In this document: piece after piece, positions 1 through 4,872 of the stretch
Numbering within the stretch: the stretch's first letter is position 1
How the letters are laid out: the number at the start of each line of letters is the position of its first letter
Origin: Pleurocapsa sp. MO_226.B13
Lineage (GTDB): Bacteria; Cyanobacteriota; Cyanobacteriia; Cyanobacteriales; Xenococcaceae
Direction: 5' to 3'
Length of the DNA stretch: 7,860 nt
Assembly: GCA_030064795.1 (NCBI GenBank)
Contig: JASJEI010000438.1
Location: forward strand, 1 to 7,860
Program-made: the position numbers and the translations under genes
Notes under the pieces: generated by a model
What the model saw: the letters and a program-made list of their open reading frames with translations, nothing else
The model's database searches: none
What the model was told of the DNA's origin: nothing

Positions 1-1
1 A

Positions 2-46
2 GAGCTGGAAGGACTGAAGAAAGCTAACGCACCCCCAGTTACCTAA
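2..46 (+). CDS. possible C-terminal tail of an upstream gene (partial)
   Basis: One plus-strand frame is open from the window edge to a TAA at 44-46 and reads ELEGLKKANAPPVT. The other two plus frames hit stops earlier, and the hairpin at 74-96 lies 27 nt after this stop, as a gene end followed by a terminator would. Fourteen residues are too few to identify a family. Chance openness is quite possible, so the call rests mainly on position. Confidence 0.25.
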   Translation, partial: ELEGLKKANAPPVT

Positions 47-73
47 AATACTCTCACTAGTTTTACCCCTAGA

Positions 74-96
74 CTTGAAGACAAACTGTCTTCAAG
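74..96. terminator. perfect 10-bp hairpin, possible terminator
   Basis: CTTGAAGACA (74-83) and TGTCTTCAAG (87-96) are exact reverse complements around a 3-nt AAC loop. No T-run follows on either strand, so it is not a classical intrinsic terminator. Its place between a possible gene tail and the start of the transposase pseudogene would fit a transcription boundary or a small palindromic repeat. Confidence 0.4.
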
Positions 97-158
97 CTCG
101 TCATCAACGAAAATAGACACCTACAACAAAAAGTATTCCTGAAATCGTGGGGAGGAGA

Positions 159-1184
159 ATGGGTCACAACTCATCAGTAGCAGCTAGTTTAAAGCCAGAG
201 CCAAGAAAACAACTATTCATCGAAATGCAGTCTTCTCCTCAAACAATAACGGCGATCGCGCTTTTGAGAGAGAGTGAGTCGGAAATTTCTATACCAGCAG
301 CAGCAGAAAGGAAATCAAGCTTTAGAACAAGAATTTAATCCACCCCAAGAAGAGTCAGACATTTTATATTGGATACCATTAAAAAACTACTTACACCGAA
401 GAGCGCAAGGAGCGAAAAGCCAACGAGAAAAACTGGAAGAGAAGATGAGAAAAGCGAAGAAGAAGGGACAAGGAAATCGTTGGTCAAAAAAGCTAACTGT
501 GGCGCGACTAGCTGAACAAAAAGCCCAACAACTGGTTCAAGACATAGCTATCCTGTTGGACTGGCTCGTGATGCCGATATTTTGGCGTTAGCTGGTCCCG
601 ATTACCAATCTAGAAGCGAATTGTGGGATTTTCTAGTTGCTGAACTCGCTCCAGCGTGAAGCTTTGTGCCTTCACCGCCTTCGTCCCGAAAGCAACAGCA
701 TTAGAAAACCAAAAAGAAGATTTACTGGCTTTTTCGGCGGTTCTGGATGAAAAACTAACAGATATCTCACAACATTTTAACATTCCTTTGTATTTAGTCA
801 GTCAGGTTTGTCGAATTCAAGAACCAAATTCTCAGCAGACCGCATATTGGTCAACACCGAATCAACTCCATCACCAAATTGGCTCTCAATTTTATCTCCT
901 CAGCGAAGCCGTAGAACAAGCGATGAAGGTTCCTCCTAGAGCCAGTTCCCTTGTCGAGAATTTTAACTCCCGTTTGCGAAATTACTTTTTCTTACGACGA
1001 ACATTAGGTAATGATTATCTGGATTTGTTGCGCTTTTTCCTTAACCATCGCACTTTGGAAGCGGAGTGAACATCCCGAACGAGAAGGGAAAAGTCCCACC
1101 GAATTATTCACAGGGGAGTCTCATTCTCATTGGCTGGAATTGTTGGGGTTTGATTTATTCCGACAACCAGCAATGGTAGCTTAA
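159..1184 (+). pseudogene. DDE-type transposase, degraded by several frameshifts
   Basis: The start is well formed: GGAGG at 151-155 lies 3 nt before ATG 159. The protein then continues only by changing frame: 159-~290 (MGHNSSVAASL...), ~274-570 (LYWIPLKNYLHRRA... with a Lys/Arg/Glu-rich helix), ~571-655 (DILALAGPDY), ~655-697 (REALCLHRLRP), ~698-1055 (ALENQKEDLLAF... to SLVENFNSRLRNYFFLRR and LLRFFLNHR) and ~1062-1184 (RSEHPEREGKSPTELFTG, WLELLGF, ending TAA). The SLVEN...NSRLR block resembles the region around the last acidic catalytic residue in DDE transposases. I recognise the C-terminal block as a common cyanobacterial transposase type but cannot assign an IS family safely. About 340 codons remain and the first catalytic aspartates are not evident, so an internal deletion near 280-300 is likely. 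I found no matching terminal inverted repeats around it. It cannot be functional. Confidence 0.75.
252..259. repeat. HIP1 octamer
   Basis: Exact palindrome GCGATCGC, the highly iterated palindrome over-represented in most cyanobacterial genomes. Further copies occur at 3575-3582 and 6730-6737. Confidence 0.9.
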
Positions 1185-1388
1185 ACCACCTCAATTCTCT
1201 CTAATTGTCTTACTTTTGTGGTCATCAAAAAGATGGCTAGATTTCTGCTGTTTTGTTACCTAAAAATCAGCTTTTTTGAACCATGCCGGAAATTGAGTGC
1301 TAAACTATTGCTTAAAACCGAAGCTGTACCTGCTTAAGAGTGCAGTTATCGATTCTTGTTTTTTGAAAGGCGGCATTCAAAAGCAATT

Positions 1389-1397
1389 GAAGGAGGG
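1389..1397 (+). promoter_or_regulatory. Shine-Dalgarno site that sets the cupin start
   Basis: GAAGGAGGG is an almost complete anti-16S complement and ends 3 nt before ATG 1401. It decides for ATG 1401 over the in-frame TTG at 1356, which has no such site and would add 15 residues unlike a cupin. Confidence 0.7.
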
Positions 1398-1400
1398 TAT

Positions 1401-1796
1401 ATGCAGAAGTTCGAGACCAAACGGTTACCTGTAGAACCAGACGTCGTCGCCCCAGATGGTTCCGACGTCCGAGTCCTACTTGGTCTTCAGGGTGGTGGAA
1501 TGGCCCATTTCGAGCTTCCTCCTGGCCAAATATCGACTGCCGTAACTCACAAAACAGTTGAGGAAATCTGGTTCTTTCTTTCGGGGCGAGGCCAGATGTG
1601 GCGGAGGACGGAAGGCTACGAGGAAGTTGTGGCAGTCGAGCCAGGCGTGTGCCTTACGCTCCCGCTTGGTACCCATTTCCAATTTCGTTCCTTCGGCTAT
1701 GAGCCACTCGCGGCCATCGGCGTGACGATGCCTCCTTGGCCTGGAGAGGGCGAGGCAACGGTCGTTGAGGGTAAGTGGAAACCTACTAGGCCCTAG
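1401..1796 (+). CDS. small single-domain cupin protein
   Basis: A 131-residue protein with one cupin beta-barrel. Motif 1 spans about residues 42-62 (PGQISTAVTHKTVEEIWFFL then SGRG): glycine, second histidine, glutamate and final glycine sit at the spacing of G(X)5HXH(X)3-4E(X)6G, but valine replaces the first histidine. Motif 2 spans about residues 85-97 (PGVCLTLPLGTHFQF), with PLG kept and the histidine one position early. The metal-binding set is therefore altered but not absent. The tail has MPPWPGEGEA, which I associate with a recurrent cupin subgroup of unknown function. Substrate and reaction cannot be inferred. The gene is much richer in G+C than its surroundings (36 of 60 bases at 1441-1500 against 24 of 60 at 1861-1920 in the neighbour), which suggests transfer from a GC-rich donor. 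It converges on the aldo/keto reductase with a 24-nt gap, so the two are not an operon. Confidence 0.85.
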   Translation: MQKFETKRLPVEPDVVAPDGSDVRVLLGLQGGGMAHFELPPGQISTAVTHKTVEEIWFFLSGRGQMWRRTEGYEEVVAVEPGVCLTLPLGTHFQFRSFGYEPLAAIGVTMPPWPGEGEATVVEGKWKPTRP

Positions 1797-1820
1797 TTGC
1801 CGACCAATGTTTTAAATTAT

Positions 1821-2774
1821 TTATTCATCCCATATACTACTGAGCGTGTAAGACGAGCTTGGCATCTCCCAAAAACTGCCATCCACAAATCGGTAATGAA
1901 TATCTAATTTAGCTAGAGCTTGCATCTCTTGAGAGTTCAACTCAATGTCGGTCGCTTCAAAATTCTCTGGCAAATGAACCGGATTGACTGACTTGGGAAT
2001 GACAATTGTGCCTCTATTTAGCCCCCAACTAAGTAATACTTGAGCTGGGGAAATCCCCCGCCGAGAAGCTATTTGTTTGACTAGCGGATGCTCCATCAAA
2101 TTCGGTTCATCTTTTTTCTTAAGAAAAGCCGGTCGGTCTCCTGAGCCTAGGGGGGAATAGGCACACACGAGAACATTTTCCCGATGGCAATATTCGAGCA
2201 ATTCCTTTTGTTGTAAGTAGGGATGGGCTTCTATCTGATTGACTTCCGGTTTGACTAACCCCGAATCGAGCAAGTTAGCTAGTTTTTTCTGACTGAAGTT
2301 ACTCACTCCCAGATGCTTGCATAATCCTTCTCTCAAACAGTCTTCCATTGCCTTCCACGTCTCAGCCAGAGGGACTTCATCGAGGGGGCGAAAATCTTCA
2401 GCTTTCTCTGGCAGACCCACTCCTTTTTTCAAGACAACGGGCCAGTGAATCAGGTACAAATCCAGGTAATCTACCTGTAAATCCCTCAGCGTCTTTTGCA
2501 AAGCAGGTAAGACCGAGGACGCTTCATGGGCATCGTTCCACAACTTAGAAGTAATCCAAAGTTCCTCTCGCTTAATCAAGCCGGAATCCAGGGCTTCTTT
2601 TATTGCTTGACCAATCTCGACTTCATTCCCGTAAATAGGAGCACAATCAAAATGTCTATAGCCAATTTGGAGAGCTTCTTTGAGCGCTTGAGCAACTTTT
2701 CCTTTCTCCGATTTCCAGGTCCCCAAACCCAACGCGGGTATGGTGTCTCCATTGGCTAATTGGTAGAATTTCAT
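1821..2774 (-). CDS. aldo/keto reductase (NAD(P)H-dependent carbonyl reductase)
   Basis: A full-length 317-residue TIM-barrel aldo/keto reductase, expected to be cytosolic and to reduce aldehydes or ketones to alcohols with NAD(P)H. The catalytic tetrad is present: Asp43 (GYRHFDCAPIYGNE), Tyr48, Lys77 (ITSKLWN) and His110 (LYLIHWP). LGVSNF lies at 155-160, VNQIEAHPYLQQ at 178-189, YSPLG at 206-210 and IPKS at 259-262. In AKR1-like enzymes the stretch after IPKS carries an arginine that contacts the 2'-phosphate of NADPH; here that place is His267 (IPKSVNPVHLPENF), so coenzyme preference may differ. It resembles cyanobacterial AKR3-type enzymes, but the substrate is not readable from sequence. 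ATG 2774 gives a normal N-terminus (MKFYQLANGDTIPALGLGTW). No strong ribosome site precedes it. A TAATAG at 2803-2808 (minus) could serve as a weak -10. The gene is transcribed alone. Confidence 0.95.
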   Translation of the reverse strand: MKFYQLANGDTIPALGLGTWKSEKGKVAQALKEALQIGYRHFDCAPIYGNEVEIGQAIKEALDSGLIKREELWITSKLWNDAHEASSVLPALQKTLRDLQVDYLDLYLIHWPVVLKKGVGLPEKAEDFRPLDEVPLAETWKAMEDCLREGLCKHLGVSNFSQKKLANLLDSGLVKPEVNQIEAHPYLQQKELLEYCHRENVLVCAYSPLGSGDRPAFLKKKDEPNLMEHPLVKQIASRRGISPAQVLLSWGLNRGTIVIPKSVNPVHLPENFEATDIELNSQEMQALAKLDIHYRFVDGSFWEMPSSSYTLSSIWDE

Positions 2775-2977
2775 AGGGGTGCGGTCAATTCAATTTGGCA
2801 AACTATTACCTTCCGCAAGTCTACCACTAAAGGTAAGCTTAAAACGGGCACAATAGATAACTTGGCCGAATATTTTAATTCAGAGGATCAGAGCTCACGG
2901 GGTGACAAGAAAACTGAAAGCTAGTCACAGCATGGGATAGAAAAAACAAGAATTGCCCAAAAATTGAAGTCGAAAAT

Positions 2978-2996
2978 AAAAATGATAATCATTACA
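2978..2996. promoter_or_regulatory. Fur-box-like palindrome
   Basis: AATGATAATCATTA at 2981-2994 equals the central 14 bases of the classical 19-bp Fur consensus, including the 6-1-6 palindrome AATGAT-A-ATCATT. Over 19 positions I count 15 matches. The nearest possible target is the aldo/keto reductase, whose start (2774) is about 205 bp away, and no promoter clearly overlaps the site. It could be real, a leftover of a lost gene, or chance in AT-rich DNA. Confidence 0.35.
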
Positions 2997-2998
2997 AG

Positions 2999-3029
2999 AG
3001 GGGAGCAACCGCAAGGCGGTTGCTCCCCT
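2999..3029. repeat. perfect 31-bp palindromic repeat at the edge of an IS remnant
   Basis: AGGGGAGCAACCGC (2999-3012) and GCGGTTGCTCCCCT (3016-3029) are exact complements around the loop AAG. There is no T-run after it, so it is not a standard terminator. It is far richer in G+C than its flanks. The transposase homology on the minus strand stops exactly at its right edge (3030). A dispersed REP-like palindrome is the likeliest reading; only one copy is in this window. Confidence 0.75.
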
Positions 3030-3178
3030 GGCTACCCAATTATCTGCACCGCAAATCATCCCACAGATCGCAATAGCCAGAATGTCGATTAGTTTATGTT
3101 CTTTGGTTCGGTCTATTCTAGGGTCAGTCAACTTGGCAGGCAGGATCTAGCAGAGTGATTTTTGGCACTTTGTTTCAT
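3030..3178 (-). pseudogene. ISAs1-like transposase, N-terminal fragment
   Basis: The reading frame below 3131 gives LTDPRIDRTKEHKLIDILAI then AICGMICGADNWV, which matches the N-terminal region of ISAs1-family transposases (the DDE_Tnp_1-associated domain: DPR, HKL.DI, CGADNW). The natural start is probably ATG at 3176-3178 after a weak AAGGGA site; that frame gives MKQSAKNHSARSCLPS then a stop, and a one-base shift near 3140 joins it to the conserved frame. Homology ends at about 3030 against the palindromic repeat. The whole catalytic DDE domain is missing, so the fragment is inactive. The matching terminal repeat lies upstream at 3242-3257. Confidence 0.75.
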
Positions 3179-3257
3179 TTTCCCTTACTTCTGTCTCTAC
3201 TTTACTACTCTCAAATTAATTGCTCATTTTCGCTTAATTTAAGATGCGTTCGCCCTG
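3030..3257 (-). mobile_element. left end of a truncated ISAs1-like insertion sequence
   Basis: Read on the minus strand, the element begins with CAGGGCGAACGCATCT (3257 down to 3242), then about 63 nt of leader, then the transposase N-terminus from 3178. CAGGG is the usual outer end of ISAs1-family elements, which agrees with the protein fragment. The terminus matches both ends of the 126-bp MITE at 7733-7858 (15 of 16 bases with the left one). The other end of this element is not in the window, so target-site duplications cannot be tested. Confidence 0.65.
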
Positions 3258-3310
3258 CATATATTTCCCAAAAAACTAGCTAAATATAAGTCATATGCTT
3301 GGTGCGCGTG

Positions 3311-3335
3311 CGATATGCCGTGAAACGACATATCG
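3311..3335. repeat. imperfect 11-bp hairpin
   Basis: CGATATGCCGT (3311-3321) and ACGACATATCG (3325-3335) pair at 10 of 11 positions around a GAA loop. A TCCGCTTTT stretch follows at about 3342. It could be part of a small RNA, a transcription end or a mobile-element remnant; its sequence does not recur in the window. Confidence 0.4.
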
Positions 3336-3400
3336 GTCGCATCCGCTTTTCAATATTTTCATACAGCATGGCGAACCCGATCGAGGATATGAAATCATGA

Positions 3401-3496
3401 ATGCGATTCCGTTTAGGTCAAATTGAAAATATAACTAAAGGGGATATTTTAGGACCAAGAGATTTTGTTCATTCTCTCTTTGGGATTACTGTCTAA
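3401..3496 (+). CDS. possible 31-residue peptide or gene remnant, unknown function
   Basis: ATG 3401 opens a frame to TAA 3494-3496 that reads MRFRLGQIENITKG followed by DILGPRDFVHSLFGITV. The composition looks protein-like (mixed hydrophobic, Gly/Pro turns, no runs). A stop codon directly precedes the ATG and no good ribosome site is present. It may be the last piece of a decayed gene rather than a working small protein. I do not recognise a family. Confidence 0.25.
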   Translation: MRFRLGQIENITKGDILGPRDFVHSLFGITV

Positions 3497-3574
3497 AAAA
3501 TTAGTTATCTAAAGAGTTTTTCTGTCTGTTGAAATTTTTGGCAACCGAACCTAAAATTGATTTAAACTCAAAAA

Positions 3575-3582
3575 GCGATCGC
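3575..3582. repeat. HIP1 octamer in antitoxin upstream region
   Basis: GCGATCGC lies within the longer perfect palindrome AAAGCGATCGCTTT (3572-3585), 73 nt upstream of the antitoxin start. It is probably the generic cyanobacterial repeat rather than an operator. Confidence 0.85.
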
Positions 3583-3607
3583 TTTATTTCCTAGTCCTTT
3601 GTAATTG

Positions 3608-3613
3608 TAATAT
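3608..3613 (+). promoter_or_regulatory. candidate -10 element of the antitoxin gene
   Basis: TAATAT differs from TATAAT at two positions and lies 42 nt before ATG 3656. The -35 region is poor (TTATTT or TATTTC at about 3584-3590), as is common for autoregulated antitoxin promoters. This is inference from motif and position only. Confidence 0.35.
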
Positions 3614-3655
3614 GGTAGAGTCAGCTCAGGGATGAGTGGCTCAAGGGGGAAGAAG

Positions 3656-3874
3656 ATGGTACAAGTTGAGATCGAACAAGCTAGTCGGAATCTCTCACAA
3701 TTGATTGCTCGGGCTGTCTCAGGAGAAGAAATTGTTCTGGCTCAAGCAGGAAAACCCCTTGTCAAGTTAGTTCTAATTGAAGCAGCGAAGCCAGAGGTCT
3801 TCTGTGAAGCCGAAGAAACAGATAACTCTTTAATGGAAGATATGCTCTCGGCTTTTGAAGAGGAAATTCATTGA
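3656..3874 (+). CDS. Phd/YefM-family antitoxin (orphan)
   Basis: A 72-residue type II antitoxin. Residues 1-45 have the Phd/YefM DNA-binding fold signature: a VEIEQASRNLSQLI helix start, then VSGEEIVLAQAGKPLVKLV, where the GEEIVL...GKP.VKL core is typical. Residues 46-72 are acidic (EVFCEAEETDNSLMEDMLSA, then FEEEIH), like the disordered tail that wraps the toxin, usually VapC or Doc/RelE type. ATG 3656 is preferred because AAGGGGGA sits 5-6 nt upstream; the in-frame ATG 3632 would add 8 basic residues not normal for the family. Normally a toxin gene follows within about 20 nt or overlaps. Here the next 800 nt contain no PIN-domain, RelE-like or other toxin-like frame, so the antitoxin is solitary. 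It may survive as a lone autorepressor or an anti-addiction relic. Confidence 0.85.
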   Translation: MVQVEIEQASRNLSQLIARAVSGEEIVLAQAGKPLVKLVLIEAAKPEVFCEAEETDNSLMEDMLSAFEEEIH

Positions 3875-3972
3875 AAGGGGGTTGGTAGTATTTTTATAAT
3901 TAATAGACTCTCAAAAGCTGTAGCCTTAGTTCAATCATGATCTTTCGAGATCGAGATAGCTCTAAACTTTGA

Positions 3973-4107
3973 CTATTTCTCTGTTGAGCGACGATTCACT
4001 TCTCTTTGAGGCTGACGATCTTCGACAATAAGGCGGTACGGTTGAGCTTCATCGGTTTCATCTCAACCACCAGCAACAACAACATCTTGAAAAGTCGGCC
4101 AGGGCAG
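3973..4107 (-). pseudogene. decayed reading frame of unknown origin
   Basis: One minus-strand frame, from the edge of the inverted-repeat element to TAG at 3973-3975, reads LPWPTFQDVVVAGG, one stop (TGA, 4063-4065), then DETDEAQPYRLIVEDR and QPQREVNRRSTEK. Residue mix and charge pattern look like a real protein C-terminus interrupted by one nonsense change. An overlapping minus frame that starts at ATG 4181 runs through the same bases but is Leu/Lys-rich and less convincing. I cannot name a family; the remnant may belong to a gene cut by the element at 4110-4242. Confidence 0.3.
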
Positions 4108-4109
4108 TC

Positions 4110-4242
4110 ATGATGAATTGTCAAGAAAGCTTTTTTCCTTGGTATGAAGGTTTTTTTGATATGTTTTTCATGGGTAAGCAAATTTCTTTCTCAATCTAAT
4201 TTGATTTTATGAAAGGTTTTTCTCTTGCTTACAATTCATCAT
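4110..4242. repeat. 133-bp element with perfect 12-bp terminal inverted repeats (MITE-like)
   Basis: ATGATGAATTGT (4110-4121) and ACAATTCATCAT (4231-4242) are exact inverted copies. The 109-bp interior is AT-rich, non-coding and contains two similar stretches (ATGAAGGTTTTT near 4143 and ATGAAAGGTTTTT near 4209). No clear target-site duplication flanks it. Size and ends fit a small non-autonomous element, but a long stem-loop or chance similarity in AT-rich DNA cannot be excluded. Confidence 0.4.
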
Positions 4243-4653
4243 AGAGACAACAGAACCCCCCAGCCTGGGTCCGCACCTTGTAAGCCCCGTTGGTTGCGAA
4301 GAAGTTCATTTGTTCTAGTAATTATTGACAACTAAAGCATACTACAAGATCGTCTCGATTTTTGGCAACAAAACCGCTCCTGGCAACATCACCCATTTTT
4401 GAACAACGCCCAGTAAAACACGAAAATTCGTAAATACAATAAGATCAATCATTATTTATACTTTTCATAGAGTTGTCTTAATCATTAGAGGGGAGGATCA
4501 TTTTGGGGAAATAAGAGGTAGTTTGGCAATTGTCTCTCTTATTGATCTAGATATATTAGACAATCAAAATTTATCGAACCCATAGAGCTGAACTGAAAGA
4601 GTAAAATCCCTTCAGACAAATCTATTGTTCTATCGAAAATTAATAGACAACAA

Positions 4654-4678
4654 AAGTAGTTTCTAAACAGAACTACTT
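4654..4678. repeat. 8-bp hairpin upstream of the phosphatase
   Basis: AAGTAGTT (4654-4661) pairs exactly with AACTACTT (4671-4678) around a 9-nt loop. Its right arm overlaps the Pho-box-like motif, so it may simply be part of the same regulatory stretch. Confidence 0.3.
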
Positions 4679-4694
4679 AATAAGTTATTAACCT
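4676..4694 (+). promoter_or_regulatory. candidate Pho box upstream of the RTX phosphatase
   Basis: CTTAATAA (4676-4683) and ATTAACCT (4687-4694) are separated by exactly 3 nt. The cyanobacterial Pho box is a tandem array of CTTAACCT-like 8-mers with 3-nt gaps. The second unit matches 7 of 8 positions, the first 5 of 8, and no good third unit is seen. The site is 179 nt before ATG 4873 of a phosphatase, where PhoB-type control would make sense. TTAATAA-G-TTATTAA (4677-4691) is also a palindrome, so a dimeric repressor site is an alternative. Confidence 0.35.
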
Positions 4695-4872
4695 GAAATC
4701 ACACAATTACAGCCAGGCGAAAAGCAATTGCTACTGGTTTATGTGGTTTTGCCGTGACCAATTAATTTCAGAGCTAAAAAATAGATTGGTCGTCAACATC
4801 AAGAATAATTTTACTCGTAGCTTATTTATTCTATTCTTCTATTCAAATTCAAACCAAAGGGATACTTCAAAT

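Larger units (their letters stand above)
3258..3655. other. intergenic stretch with hairpin, tiny ORF and antitoxin promoter region
   Basis: About 400 bases between the IS terminus and the antitoxin. It holds an imperfect hairpin (3311-3335), a 31-codon ORF (3401-3496), a HIP1 octamer inside AAAGCGATCGCTTT (3572-3585) and a good -10-like TAATAT (3608-3613) upstream of the antitoxin. I see nothing else with a recognisable function. Confidence 0.6.
3875..4872. other. about 1 kb without an intact gene
   Basis: Between antitoxin and phosphatase there is no convincing complete reading frame. The stretch holds a decayed minus-strand frame (3973-4107), an element with 12-bp inverted repeats (4110-4242), an 8-bp hairpin (4654-4678) and a Pho-box-like motif (4676-4694). 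An open frame from ATG 4741 runs into the phosphatase, but its first 44 residues (hydrophobic and Asn/Lys-rich, no ribosome site) look like untranslated leader read through by chance. The interval 4243-4650 shows nothing else that I can identify. Confidence 0.55.

Noticed and set aside
1476..1682. Minus-strand open frame within the cupin
   Set aside because: It results from high GC content of the opposite strand; no motif is present.
2348..2759. Plus-strand open frames inside the aldo/keto reductase
   Set aside because: Antisense to an intact enzyme with all catalytic residues; no ribosome sites and no family-like sequence.
3575..3582. HIP1 palindrome as antitoxin operator
   Set aside because: The octamer is abundant across cyanobacterial genomes and also occurs here inside coding sequence and a pseudogene, so position alone is not evidence of regulation.
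4741..4872. N-terminal extension of the phosphatase with a hydrophobic stretch (possible signal peptide)
   Set aside because: No ribosome site precedes ATG 4741, the stretch SLFILFFYSNSN lacks a proper signal-peptidase site, and RTX proteins use C-terminal signals. ATG 4873 has a ribosome site and starts at the conserved domain.
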